Shown here in pieces: positions 1 to 7,427 of a stretch of DNA of 64,000 bases (its first letter is position 1; the number at the start of each line of letters is the position of its first letter). Source of the DNA: an uncultured Clostridia bacterium (GTDB lineage: Bacteria; Bacillota; Clostridia; Christensenellales; UBA1242); assembly GCA_930971385.1 (NCBI GenBank), contig CAKNGB010000005.1:24228-88227 (forward strand). The letters run 5' to 3'. The position numbers and the translations under genes are program-made. A model generated the notes under the pieces. The model saw only the letters and a program-made list of their open reading frames with translations. It searched no databases and was not told the origin of the DNA.

Positions 1-410
1 GCCTGGTGAAATTCTATGAAGCACATGACGAAAATCCTCCTATGGAAAGCGTGAGGTACCGCGATATGCTAAAGCGAGTTGGCATCACGATTTTTGATAT
101 TAAAAGCGAGTTCAAAATTTTGGAAGAATATGATTATAACCTCCTTGAAAAAATGAATATTCAAATTAAATATGAGGGCTACATCAAACAGCAGGAAGAG
201 GACATTGAAAAAGCGCTGGCGAATGAAAAAGTGAAAATTCCAGACGATTTCGATTACGACAGTGTGAAAGGTATTCGCATGGAGGCCATTGAAAAATTGA
301 AGGAAATTAAACCGCTCAACCTTGGGCAAGCGTCGCGTATTTCTGGCGTGTCGCCTGCGGATATCTCCGTCCTCTCAATTTTGGTTAAAAGGAATAAGCA
401 TGGAAATTAA
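1..410 (+). CDS. mnmG: MnmG (GidA) tRNA U34 carboxymethylaminomethyl-modifying enzyme, C-terminal part only
   Basis: The reading frame is open to the window edge, so this is the 3' end of a gene that starts upstream. The visible ~135 residues match the C-terminal helical domain of MnmG, which binds MnmE and tRNA. The segments [12 protein letters not shown] and [10 protein letters not shown], and the near-terminal [20 protein letters not shown], are characteristic of the family. With MnmE, the FAD enzyme installs the cmnm5 group on U34 of tRNAs reading split codon boxes. Its stop codon overlaps the start of rsmG by 11 nt. The order mnmG-rsmG-parA-parB is the classical origin-proximal arrangement in Firmicutes. 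The ATG or GTG at the left edge is internal, not a start. Confidence 0.93.
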   Translation, partial: LVKFYEAHDENPPMESVRYRDMLKRVGITIFDIKSEFKILEEYDYNLLEKMNIQIKYEGYIKQQEEDIEKALANEKVKIPDDFDYDSVKGIRMEAIEKLKEIKPLNLGQASRISGVSPADISVLSILVKRNKHGN

Positions 411-1092
411 AGAAATTTTCAAAAAGTATGGAATCGAGTTAAACGAAAATCAAATCTGGCAATTTGAGGAATATCACAAATTTCTTGTTTCGGAAAACGA
501 GAAATATAACCTCACTGCAATCACAGAAAAAGAGGAGGTCTATTTTAAGCATTTTTTAGACTCCGCACTCGGCGAAAAGTTTATTGATAAAAACGCCTTG
601 GTGATTGACATTGGCTCGGGTGCAGGTTTTCCAGCAATACCACTTAAAATTGTTAGACCTGACCTAAAATTTGTTTTGGTTGACAGTTTAAATAAAAGAG
701 TTAACTTTTTGAATATGCTAATTGAAAAATTAAAGCTTAAGGATGTTGTTGCTGTTCATGCGCGAGCAGAGGATTATATAAAAGATAAAAGAGAAAGTTT
801 TGATTATGCCATCGCCCGTGCAGTTGCGCCTTTAAACACGCTTTTGGAATATCTATCCCCATATGTTAAAGTCGGTGGAAAATGTTTAATTTATAAAGCG
901 CAAAAATTAGAGGAAGAAATTCAACAATCAAAAAATGCGCTTTCCATATTAAATCTGAAAATAGAAAAAGTGGAAAGCTTTAAAATTGAAGAAATCGATG
1001 CCGAAAGGAAAATTTTATTAGTGGAAAAAATTTCTAAAACTCCACCTAAATATCCTCGCGGAAAAAATTTGCCAAAATTAAAACCGCTATAA
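400..1092 (+). CDS. rsmG: RsmG (GidB) 16S rRNA m7G527 methyltransferase
   Basis: This 230-residue protein has the family's usual length. It shows the SAM-binding motif [18 protein letters not shown], followed by [12 protein letters not shown], where the acidic residue would bind the SAM ribose. By homology it methylates N7 of G527 (E. coli numbering) in 16S rRNA, using the 30S subunit in the cytoplasm. I start it at ATG 400 ([11 protein letters not shown]), preceded by AAAAGGA, rather than at 322 as in the ORF track, because the extra 26 residues are just mnmG coding sequence read in another frame. The start overlaps the end of mnmG, implying translational coupling. A 128-bp AT-rich gap separates it from parA. 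Confidence 0.93.
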   Translation: MEIKEIFKKYGIELNENQIWQFEEYHKFLVSENEKYNLTAITEKEEVYFKHFLDSALGEKFIDKNALVIDIGSGAGFPAIPLKIVRPDLKFVLVDSLNKRVNFLNMLIEKLKLKDVVAVHARAEDYIKDKRESFDYAIARAVAPLNTLLEYLSPYVKVGGKCLIYKAQKLEEEIQQSKNALSILNLKIEKVESFKIEEIDAERKILLVEKISKTPPKYPRGKNLPKLKPL

Positions 1093-1220
1093 AAATAAAT
1101 TGAAAAATTATAATAAAATCGCGAAAATTATCGAATTTATTGCAATTAATTTATGAATTTGTATGTTTTTTCTTTATTTTTTTGAAAATTTCATGTATAA
1201 TTAGATAAAAGGAAGATACT

Positions 1221-2021
1221 ATGGGAAAAATTATTGCTTTTGCTAACCAAAAAGGCGGAGTTGGAAAAACCACAACTTGCGTCAATGTTGCCGCATATAT
1301 GGCAATGATGGGAAAGAAAATTTTGATTGTTGACCTTGACCCTCAAGGAAATGCCACAAGCGGAGTAGGTATCAAAAAATCAAAAGGCTTAAAAACCATC
1401 TATGATCTTATCGACGGCGAAAGTTCTTTCGACGAGGCAATTCAACCAACGATTGTGGAAAATCTTTTTATCATTCCATCCACTGTTGATTTGGCTGGTG
1501 CTGAGGTAGAATTGATTCAAATACCTCAACGCGAAAAAGTGGTAAAAAAACTTCTTGATGAAATCAAGGATAGTTATGATTTCATTTTGATAGACTGCCC
1601 TCCATCGCTTGGACTTATCACTGTCAACGCATTAACTGCATCCGACAGTGTGATTATTCCTATGCAATGCGAATTTTATGCAATGGAAGGTATCACACAG
1701 CTCATGAACACCATAAGGCTTATCAAATATCATCTCAACCCAAACATCGACATTGAAGGTGTTGTTATGACTATGAAGGAAAAAAGGTTCAATTTAACCA
1801 ATCAGGTAAGCAATGAAATCATCAAAGTGTTTAATAAAAAAGTGTATGTGACAACCATTCCAAGAAATGTCAGATTGGCAGAAGCGCCAAGCCATGGGCT
1901 TCCAGTTGCGCTATATGATTCCAACTCAAAAGGCGCAGAAGCATATTTAAGTTTGGCGGAAGAAATTTTAAAGCGTAGTGGAACGCCATATAAGAAGATA
2001 AGTAAGAAGAGGAAATTTTAA
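1221..2021 (+). CDS. parA: ParA/Soj chromosome-partitioning ATPase
   Basis: This 266-residue ParA-family P-loop ATPase carries the deviant Walker A motif KGGVGKTTT at about residues 11-19, the Walker A' aspartate region LIVDLDPQGNATSG and the Walker B-type segment FILIDCPPSLG. ATP-bound dimers bind DNA non-specifically. ParB stimulates hydrolysis, which drives origin segregation and, in the Soj branch, regulates DnaA. The length and motifs fit the chromosomal Soj type; there is no N-terminal HTH as in plasmid type Ia ParA. The start at ATG 1221 follows AAAAGGAAG with good spacing. A TATAAT hexamer about 20 nt upstream may be the -10 element, but I see no convincing -35. parB begins 14 nt downstream, so the two are co-transcribed. 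Confidence 0.95.
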   Translation: MGKIIAFANQKGGVGKTTTCVNVAAYMAMMGKKILIVDLDPQGNATSGVGIKKSKGLKTIYDLIDGESSFDEAIQPTIVENLFIIPSTVDLAGAEVELIQIPQREKVVKKLLDEIKDSYDFILIDCPPSLGLITVNALTASDSVIIPMQCEFYAMEGITQLMNTIRLIKYHLNPNIDIEGVVMTMKEKRFNLTNQVSNEIIKVFNKKVYVTTIPRNVRLAEAPSHGLPVALYDSNSKGAEAYLSLAEEILKRSGTPYKKISKKRKF

Positions 2022-2035
2022 TTCGGAGGGAGGAT

Positions 2036-2998
2036 ATGATTAACAATAATAAGAGAGGTTTGGGAAGAGGTTTAGACGCATTATTTGGTGTGTTTAACGA
2101 GGATGATAGTTATAAAAACATAACCAAATCAGAAACACTAAAAAAGCCAGTTGTGAATGGTGTAAGTGAAATTGAAATCGATAAAATTAAGCCAAATCCA
2201 AACCAGCCAAGAAAGAACTTTGATATAGATGCTTTAAACGAACTTGCATCTTCAATTAAAACTCATGGCATTGTGCAACCTATCGTTGTTAACGACCTTG
2301 GCGATGGAACATACATGATTATTGCTGGAGAAAGAAGATGGCGTGCTGCAAATATATGTGGGCTTAAAACTGTTCCTGCTGTTGTTCGCAACTACACTGA
2401 AAAGCAAGTTAAAGAAATAAGTATCATCGAGAACTTGCAAAGAGAGGATTTAAACCCTATTGAAGCTGCAAAGGCAATCAAGGAACTTATGGATGAGTAT
2501 GGTTTGACTCAGGAAACGGTTTCTGAAAGAATAGGTAAAAGCAGGTCAAGTATTGCCAACACTCTTCGTCTTTTAAGTTTGTATCCTGATGTAATGAAAT
2601 TGGTGGAAGACGGCAAGTTGTCAGCAGGCCATGCAAGATGTTTGGTTGTTGTGGAAGATAAAAATGCACAAATTAAACTTGCACAAGCAGTAATCAGCAA
2701 AAACCTTAGTGTGAGAGATCTTGAAAAAGCGGTCAAAAATATTGGTAATCCTCCTCCAAAGAAAATAATTGTTCCTGAACAATCGTTAGAACTTAAAGAA
2801 CTAATAACTCAAATGCAAAAGACTTTCGCAACCAAGGTTTCAGCGATAGGAAATGATCATAAAGGAAGAATATATATAGATTACTACACAAGAGATGATC
2901 TAGACAGAATTGCAGAATTGCTCGAACTATTAAACAAAAAGGAAATGACACTGCAAGATTTACAAAACTATAATCGTAGAAGAAGTGAGAATAAATAA
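2036..2998 (+). CDS. parB: ParB/Spo0J centromere-binding CTPase clamp
   Basis: This 320-residue ParB has the conserved N-terminal ParA-stimulating peptide RGLGRGLDALF at residues 7-17 and the CTP-binding segment with GERRWRAA. These are followed by the IENLQREDLNPIEAA box, a central helix-turn-helix (LTQETVSERIGKSRSSIANTL) for parS recognition, and a C-terminal dimerisation region. The family loads on parS, closes as a CTP-dependent clamp, spreads, and recruits SMC and ParA. The start is set by a strong GGAGGGAGG. Its targets lie immediately downstream: six perfect parS palindromes occupy the next kilobase. The stop codon sits in the loop of an intrinsic terminator, so transcription should stop before the parS array. 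Confidence 0.95.
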   Translation: MINNNKRGLGRGLDALFGVFNEDDSYKNITKSETLKKPVVNGVSEIEIDKIKPNPNQPRKNFDIDALNELASSIKTHGIVQPIVVNDLGDGTYMIIAGERRWRAANICGLKTVPAVVRNYTEKQVKEISIIENLQREDLNPIEAAKAIKELMDEYGLTQETVSERIGKSRSSIANTLRLLSLYPDVMKLVEDGKLSAGHARCLVVVEDKNAQIKLAQAVISKNLSVRDLEKAVKNIGNPPPKKIIVPEQSLELKELITQMQKTFATKVSAIGNDHKGRIYIDYYTRDDLDRIAELLELLNKKEMTLQDLQNYNRRRSENK

Positions 2999-3010
2999 TC
3001 TCACTTTTTT
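2983..3010 (+). terminator. Intrinsic terminator of the parAB operon
   Basis: An 8-bp perfect stem AAGTGAGA / TCTCACTT encloses the loop ATAAATAA, which contains the parB stop codon, and is followed by a T run. It would insulate the parS array from parAB transcription. Confidence 0.75.
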
Positions 3011-3141
3011 TAATATGTTAAAATGCTATATTAATCAGAATATTTAATTCTAATACAAATAGTTGTAAGAAAAAGCAACGGCTTTATTTTAAATTTAAAA
3101 ATCTAGGGTTATGAGTGCGGAAAATACAGCATTATAGTTAT

Positions 3142-3157
3142 TGTTTCACGTGAAACA
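3142..3157. promoter_or_regulatory. parS site 1 (ParB-binding palindrome)
   Basis: Perfect TGTTTCACGTGAAACA, 144 bp after the parB stop codon. Confidence 0.93.
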
Positions 3158-3313
3158 TTGGGACGATTGATAATTAACATAAACAAGGTAAATAAAATAA
3201 TTAATTAAGGACTACCCACATACTGCAAAGCAAGGCTAAGATATCAACCCCAGACATTGTTACAAATTATCATGCAGAAGTACATTTCAATAATGACAGC
3301 AGAAATATTAAAA

Positions 3314-3329
3314 TGTTTCACGTGAAACA
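3314..3329. promoter_or_regulatory. parS site 2
   Basis: Perfect TGTTTCACGTGAAACA; the flanking bases do not extend the palindrome much. Confidence 0.93.
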
Positions 3330-3433
3330 ACGCTTAAATAGCCCAAAATAAGTTAGATTGATATTACTTTGATTTGAAAATAAAAAACAAATACAAATAG
3401 CATATGTAAAACCATTATATGTTCTATATAAAA

Positions 3434-3449
3434 TGTTTCACGTGAAACA
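3434..3449. promoter_or_regulatory. parS site 3 (extended 26-bp palindrome)
   Basis: Perfect 16-bp core. The flanks TAAAA and TTTTA extend the dyad to 26 bp, the longest in the array. Confidence 0.93.
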
Positions 3450-3477
3450 TTTTATATTGTCGGGTGAAGATGTTTTA

Positions 3478-3632
3478 TTGTGTGTAAAGTATATATTTTG
3501 AATTGGTTATCTTTAAACGTTTTAATAATTAGTTTTATATTGAACAATCAACTTAAATTGTTTCACGTGAAACAATTAATAAGATATAGAAATAAACTAA
3601 ACAATAGTTATTTAGTTGTGTGTGAAGTATAT
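3478..3632 (+). repeat. 17-bp direct repeat in parS spacers
   Basis: TTGTGTGTAAAGTATAT (3478-3494) recurs as TTGTGTGTGAAGTATAT (3616-3632), a single mismatch. The copies lie 29 and 42 bp after parS sites 3 and 4, suggesting that the spacer plus parS unit was duplicated. Confidence 0.6.
3559..3574. promoter_or_regulatory. parS site 4 (extended 22-bp palindrome)
   Basis: Perfect core with AAT/ATT flanks extending the symmetry to 22 bp. Confidence 0.93.
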
Positions 3633-3735
3633 TTACTTAAAAGCAAAAAATGATTATAATATATTTGTGTACTCGACATCTTGTGTATTATATGAAATGT
3701 GTAGTAATAAGCATTAGATATATACTTATTTAAAA

Positions 3736-3751
3736 TGTTTCACGTGAAACA
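3736..3751. promoter_or_regulatory. parS site 5
   Basis: Perfect TGTTTCACGTGAAACA core. Confidence 0.93.
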
Positions 3752-3929
3752 TTGAGTAATTAGGCATTGTGATTACAAATTTGCTTATTAAATAAAATAT
3801 ACAAATCAAATAGACTGATTGTAAATCGTTATAAAGAATAGTATAGGATAACTGTAAATATAATTAATCAATTGCAAATTAATCTTTAAAGGGCTTTGTT
3901 ACTTTTATATTATAATATTAAAAAGGAAT

Positions 3930-3945
3930 TGTTTCACGTGAAACA
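3930..3945. promoter_or_regulatory. parS site 6
   Basis: Perfect core with AT/AT flanks giving a 20-bp palindrome. It is the last site, about 110 bp before the rubrerythrin promoter. Confidence 0.93.
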
Positions 3946-4054
3946 ATCTATATTTGGTTCAAATTAATTAAATTACTATAATATAAGACTAAAAATGGCT
4001 TATATAATCTATTTGTTCGACCTATAATTTTAAAAAATTAATGTTTAATTTCCT

Positions 4055-4084
4055 TTGACAAAGGATAGATAAAAATGGTAAAAT
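4055..4084 (+). promoter_or_regulatory. Sigma-A-type promoter of the rubrerythrin gene
   Basis: TTGACA at 4055-4060, an 18-bp spacer and TAAAAT at 4079-4084. It overlaps the ATG at 4075 used by the ORF track, which argues that the true start codon is 4108. Confidence 0.7.
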
Positions 4085-4107
4085 ATAAGTGTATCGGAGG
4101 TATAAAT

Positions 4108-4650
4108 ATGAAAGAATTAAAAGGTTCAAAAACCGAAAAAAACTTAATGGAAGCATTTGCTGGAGAAAGCCAAGCAAGAAACAAATACACCTTCTATGCT
4201 TCAAAGGCTAAAAAGGAAGGCTATGAGCAAATTGCTGCAATCTTCACAGAAACTGCAGATAATGAAAAAGAACACGCTAAAATGTGGTTCAAAGAACTTC
4301 ATGGTGGAGAAGTGCCATCAACAATGGAAAATCTTATTGATGCTGCCGCTGGTGAGCGTGGCGAATGGACTGAGATGTATAAGAGAATGGCAGAAGAGGC
4401 TCGCGAAGAAGGTTTTATTTCAATTGCTATGAAATTTGAAGGCGTTGCTGCAATTGAAAAGCGTCATGAAGAAAGATATAATAAACTTCTTGAGATTGTT
4501 AAGAAAAAGACAGTGTTTAAGAAGACCTCTAAAAAGATTTGGGTTTGCAGGAATTGTGGCCATGTTCATGTTGGAAATGAAGCTCCAAAGGTTTGCCCAG
4601 TTTGCAATCACCCACAAGCGTACTTTGAGATTTTGACAGAAGAATTTTAA
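4108..4650 (+). CDS. Rubrerythrin
   Basis: This 180-residue protein of usual rubrerythrin length has two parts. The N-terminal ferritin-like diiron four-helix domain shows FAGESQARNKYTFY, ETADNEKEHAKMW and IAAIEKRHEERY-type Glu/His ligands. The C-terminal rubredoxin-like domain has two CxxC pairs, WVCRNCGHV and VCPVCNHP. The family reduces H2O2 with electrons from rubredoxin or NADH enzymes in the anaerobe cytoplasm. I use ATG 4108 because CGGAGG lies 7 nt upstream and a promoter overlaps the upstream ATG at 4075. It is a single-gene unit between the parS array and a tRNA gene. No PerR box was recognised. Confidence 0.95.
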   Translation: MKELKGSKTEKNLMEAFAGESQARNKYTFYASKAKKEGYEQIAAIFTETADNEKEHAKMWFKELHGGEVPSTMENLIDAAAGERGEWTEMYKRMAEEAREEGFISIAMKFEGVAAIEKRHEERYNKLLEIVKKKTVFKKTSKKIWVCRNCGHVHVGNEAPKVCPVCNHPQAYFEILTEEF

Positions 4651-4862
4651 AATTATAAATGCAACATAAAAATGCATATATAGTTATGATTTTATAATTA
4701 TATGCACAGTGTTTATGTTTATTTGAGTTGTCAGGACTAAATATAATAGTTATGTTTTAATAACTAAATCATAATATTAAATTTGAATAATTTAACCGAT
4801 ATTGCAAGGTTTTAATCAGCAAGTTAAATTAAATTTTAAATTTAAAAATTATGGATATAATC

Positions 4863-4891
4863 TTGACATAGATTTAAAATGATGTTATAAT
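4863..4891 (+). promoter_or_regulatory. Consensus promoter of tRNA-Ser
   Basis: TTGACA, a 17-bp spacer and TATAAT: a perfect consensus, ending 29 bp before the mature tRNA 5' end. Confidence 0.88.
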
Positions 4892-4892
4892 A

Positions 4893-4915
4893 GAAACACA
4901 GTTTGACTGTGTTTC
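4893..4915 (+). other. Perfect hairpin in the pre-tRNA 5' leader
   Basis: GAAACACAGT / ACTGTGTTTC forms a 10-bp perfect stem with the loop TTG. It lies between the tRNA promoter and the mature 5' end, so it would be transcribed and then removed by RNase P. As DNA it is also a 23-bp dyad overlapping the likely start point, so an operator is an alternative reading. Confidence 0.6.
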
Positions 4916-4920
4916 TTTAT

Positions 4921-5011
4921 GGAGAGATACTCAAGAGGTCGAAGAGGCTCCCCTGCTAAGGGAGTAGTGTTGTAAAAGGCAGCGAGGGTTCGAATCCCTC
5001 TCTCTCCGCCA
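4921..5011 (+). tRNA. tRNA-Ser (anticodon GCT), 3' CCA encoded
   Basis: The acceptor stem GGAGAGA pairs with TCTCTCC. The anticodon stem CTCCC/GGGAG frames the loop CTGCTAA, giving anticodon GCT, which reads AGC and AGU. There is a long class II variable arm (TAGTGTTGTAAAAGGCAGC region), the T-arm contains GGTTCGAATCC, and the discriminator G is followed by a genomic CCA. The long variable arm, anticodon and G discriminator all indicate serine. It is a monocistronic unit with its own consensus promoter and terminator. Confidence 0.96.
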
Positions 5012-5017
5012 TTATGT

Positions 5018-5052
5018 ACCCAACTGAACACCCTAGTTTAGTTGGGTGTTTT
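5018..5052 (+). terminator. Intrinsic terminator after tRNA-Ser
   Basis: ACCCAACT / AGTTGGGT stem, followed by GTTTTGT. It begins 7 nt after the CCA end. Confidence 0.75.
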
Positions 5053-5133
5053 GTATTATAAGTTAGCATAATCAATTATTATACATATATTTAAGCCATT
5101 CTACACTAATTTTTCAAGGTTTTAGGAGGATTT

Positions 5134-5664
5134 ATGATAGAAACAAACAGATTGATAATAAGACCATTTAAGCAATCAGATGCTGGAAAAATTTATGAAG
5201 CATGTAATGACGTTGAAATAACAAAAACCACATTAGGGATCCCTTTTCCATACACCTTAGAAGATGCAAAAAATTTTATAGAATATACCAATGATGCTAT
5301 GAGTGATCAAAAGTCATATGAATTAGCAATAACATTAAAAGAAAATGCTGATAAAGTAGTTGGTTGCATATCTTTAATGGGTATTAAAAGACCTTCTAAT
5401 AAAGCAGAGTTGGCATATTGGGTTGCAAAAAAATACTGGAATCACGGAATTGCAACGGAAGCTGCAAGAGCTATTATAGAATATGGTTTTAATACATTGA
5501 ATTTAAATAGTATATTTGCAAGATTTTTAGATAATAATCCTGCAAGTGGCAAAGTAATGCAAAAAATAGGAATGAAATATGTTGGCAAGATGAGAGAACA
5601 TGAGTATAAATCGGGTCAATATTATGATGTGTTTTATTACGAAATATTAAAATCAGATTTATAA
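5134..5664 (+). CDS. GNAT N-acetyltransferase, RimJ/RimL type
   Basis: This 176-residue protein matches the RimJ/RimL/SpeG-like branch of GNAT enzymes. It begins with the typical IETNRLIIRPFKQSDA, has the beta4-beta5 segment KAELAYWVAKKYWNHGIATEAARAIIEYGF containing the acetyl-CoA pyrophosphate loop (HGIATEA for the usual xGxGTEA), and ends with N-P-A-S-G-K-V-M-Q-K-I-G-M. Substrates in this branch range from ribosomal-protein N-termini to small molecules, and the sequence does not decide. ATG 5134 follows AGGAGG. It stands alone, with no evident operon partner. Confidence 0.85.
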   Translation: MIETNRLIIRPFKQSDAGKIYEACNDVEITKTTLGIPFPYTLEDAKNFIEYTNDAMSDQKSYELAITLKENADKVVGCISLMGIKRPSNKAELAYWVAKKYWNHGIATEAARAIIEYGFNTLNLNSIFARFLDNNPASGKVMQKIGMKYVGKMREHEYKSGQYYDVFYYEILKSDL

Positions 5665-5701
5665 TATCTTATACTAAAACATTTTTTAAATTCATCAATC
5701 T

Positions 5702-5776
5702 CTATCTTTGGTCATTCAACACCTTCTTTGAAATTATATCAATCACAATCACATTGTTTAAATTTTGTTCATCCAT
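5702..5776 (-). CDS. Possible 24-residue peptide, or 5' remnant of a lost gene
   Basis: On the minus strand, GAGGAG precedes an ATG opening a 24-codon frame (MDEQNLNNVIVIDII...) that ends at TAG. The Shine-Dalgarno and spacing look real and the peptide is not low complexity, but nothing was recognised. Given the truncated gene next to it, it may be the 5' stump of a larger gene removed by deletion. Too short for the ORF track. Confidence 0.2.
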   Translation of the reverse strand: MDEQNLNNVIVIDIISKKVLNDQR

Positions 5777-5843
5777 AATTATTCTCCTCATCACAATTAG
5801 AGAGACAATGAGTTAAAAAAAAGAAATACAAAAATTACACTTT

Positions 5844-6245
5844 ATGCGCACTGCACAAGAAATATGGGAGAGTAAAAAAGCAAGCGGTTGCACTGATTAC
5901 GCAATTTTGTACGCAACTTTTGCCAGAACACTTGGCGTGCCTACAACCCTTTTGCACACCGCAGAATATGACTGGTTGCAAAAACTGAAAAATGGCGAAG
6001 ATAGCACAATGCATTTTGGACATAGTTTTTGTGAATGCTATTTTGGTGACAAATGGGTTTTAGTGGATCCAACTTGCAAACATATAGAAAGAAACTACAA
6101 TCCTAAAAAATTAGAATTGTCGTATAAAGTGGGTGGAAAAAGCGTTTTTATCCCTTACTTTCGAGGACTTGATTTAGGGGAAAAACAAAATGTTGAAACT
6201 CATAATAAAAAAATGGACGAGTTGTGTAATACATTAGAAATATAA
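5844..6245 (+). CDS. Transglutaminase-like protein, probably missing its N-terminus
   Basis: The catalytic triad of the transglutaminase-like (papain-fold) family is visible: Cys in ASGCTDYAILYATFARTLGVPTT, His in FGHSFCECYFG and Asp in WVLVDPT. Family members usually have 50 or more residues before the Cys; here it is about residue 17. No Shine-Dalgarno precedes ATG 5844. The frame continues upstream in sensible sequence (KKEIQKLHF) to a TAA beside an 8-A run, where a one-base shift would add RDNELKK before the next stop. This suggests a 5'-truncated or frameshifted remnant rather than an intact gene. The catalytic residues are retained, so a short active protein cannot be excluded. Confidence 0.6.
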   Translation: MRTAQEIWESKKASGCTDYAILYATFARTLGVPTTLLHTAEYDWLQKLKNGEDSTMHFGHSFCECYFGDKWVLVDPTCKHIERNYNPKKLELSYKVGGKSVFIPYFRGLDLGEKQNVETHNKKMDELCNTLEI

Positions 6246-6290
6246 ATTGGTTGTACGCTTCGACAATTTAACGCTCCGCCAGAATTTGGA

Positions 6291-6318
6291 GGATAGGCAA
6301 AACCTATCCTTTTTTATT
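6291..6318 (+). terminator. Intrinsic terminator after the transglutaminase-like gene
   Basis: GGATAGG / CCTATCC stem with loop CAAAA, followed by TTTTTTATT. Confidence 0.85.
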
Positions 6319-6344
6319 ATTTTTGAGATGTTTGTGTATAGAAC

Positions 6345-6373
6345 TTGAAAATATTATCTAAATTTGATATAAT
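6345..6373 (+). promoter_or_regulatory. Promoter of the MBL-fold hydrolase gene; predicts a leaderless mRNA
   Basis: TTGAAA, a 17-bp spacer and TATAAT (6368-6373). The expected start point, about 7 bp downstream, coincides with ATG 6381. The TTG used by the ORF track is the -35 hexamer. Confidence 0.6.
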
Positions 6374-6380
6374 GTTTGTT

Positions 6381-7160
6381 ATGATTGAGATTACATGGTA
6401 TGGGACGGCAACAATACTTATGAATATAGACGGTGAAAAGTTGCTTTTTGACCCGTTTTTTAGGATGAATAAGAAGTTGGAACAGCCACAAATCAAGGAG
6501 TTTTGTGATGTGGACTATATTTTTAATACTCACTCTCATTTTGACCATTTGTGCGATGTGCCAAAGATATTAAATAAGAGTAAAGCAAAGTTATATGGCT
6601 CGAAAACCGCCTATTTACGCCTAAAAAAGCGGGGTGTGGATGTGGCTAAGAAAGTGGTGATACTCCATAATTATGAGACTAGGAATCTAAAAAATGCATC
6701 GCTAAAAGTTTATCCAAGCCGTCATGTTAAAAATGATTTGGGAATAGTTTTGCTCACTGCAATGAAAATAATATTTATCTTCCAAATACACAAGGCTTAT
6801 AAATTGCTGGAGATGCATCATAAATACCTTATGGGTGGCGAAATTATGGCGTTTGAGATTAAAGCGGAGAATAAAAATATTTTAATTTTTGGCTCTGCTG
6901 GAATTGATAAAAATGCAAAAATGCCAGAAAATGTGGATGTGCTTATTTGGCCGTTTCAGGGAAGAATAAACATGAGTAAATATTCGCTTCCAATCATTGA
7001 AAGAATAAGACCAAAAATGATTATATTGGATCATTTTGACGATGCATTTCCGCCAGTCACTAGAAAAGTTAATACGGATAAATTTGTTAAACTTTTAAAT
7101 AAGAAACATCCTGAGATTAAAATCATAGTTCCAAAATATAAAGAAAAAATCATAATTTAA
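6381..7160 (+). CDS. Metallo-beta-lactamase-fold hydrolase
   Basis: This 259-residue protein begins ITWYGTATILMNIDGEKLLFDPFF, the usual opening of UPF0173/UlaG-like MBL proteins. It carries the metal-binding motif THSHFDH (HxHxDH), a further histidine in the SRHVKNDLG segment, and a late LDHFDDAFPP where the last ligands are expected. The fold hydrolyses esters, phosphodiesters or lactones with two metal ions; the substrate is unknown. I place the start at ATG 6381. The upstream TTG and ATG codons lie inside the predicted -35 and -10 boxes, and no Shine-Dalgarno is present, suggesting leaderless translation. The middle segment (LTAMKIIFIFQIHKAYKLL) is less typical but in frame. The stop codon lies in a terminator. 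Confidence 0.8.
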   Translation: MIEITWYGTATILMNIDGEKLLFDPFFRMNKKLEQPQIKEFCDVDYIFNTHSHFDHLCDVPKILNKSKAKLYGSKTAYLRLKKRGVDVAKKVVILHNYETRNLKNASLKVYPSRHVKNDLGIVLLTAMKIIFIFQIHKAYKLLEMHHKYLMGGEIMAFEIKAENKNILIFGSAGIDKNAKMPENVDVLIWPFQGRINMSKYSLPIIERIRPKMIILDHFDDAFPPVTRKVNTDKFVKLLNKKHPEIKIIVPKYKEKIII

Positions 7161-7188
7161 AATCAATTAATTATGATTTTTATTTTTT
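7145..7188. terminator. Intrinsic, probably bidirectional terminator
   Basis: AAAAATCATAATT / AATTATGATTTTT is a 13-bp perfect stem enclosing the MBL stop codon, followed by ATTTTTT. Runs of A on the other side let it serve the opposite strand too. Confidence 0.75.
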
Positions 7189-7427
7189 ACAATTATAATT
7201 TAAAAGTTAAAATAAAAATGATAAAAAAAATATTTTAAAATTGATTTTATTTTGATTTTATTAAATATTTTTCTGCGATAAATTTTAAATCAAAACCTAA
7301 TTTTTATTAGTTATAATTTAATTAAAAATAAAAAAATACAAATAAAATGCGAAAAATAAGCAGAAAAGCAATTAAAAAATATTATTTTTTATTTTTTTAA
7401 TAATTTTTAATTAATTTTTTTAGGTTT

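Larger units (their letters stand above)
3142..3945. other. parS centromere array: six identical palindromes in ~0.8 kb of gene-free DNA
   Basis: The 1.06-kb gap between parB and the rubrerythrin promoter has no plausible gene. It holds six copies of TGTTTCACGTGAAACA, identical over all 16 bp. Start-to-start spacings are 172, 120, 125, 177 and 194 bp. The sequence fits the established Firmicute parS consensus TGTTNCACGTGAAACA. The spacer DNA is very A+T-rich. I found no cluster of DnaA boxes (TTATCCACA-like), so this is the centromere rather than demonstrably oriC itself. Confidence 0.95.

Noticed and set aside
322-399. Longer N-terminus of rsmG
   Set aside because: These codons are the end of mnmG in another frame. 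ATG 400 has a Shine-Dalgarno and matches the family start.
3001-4054. The parS block as oriC itself
   Set aside because: I found no DnaA-box cluster or dnaA/dnaN genes. The A+T richness and gene order only show that the origin is near.
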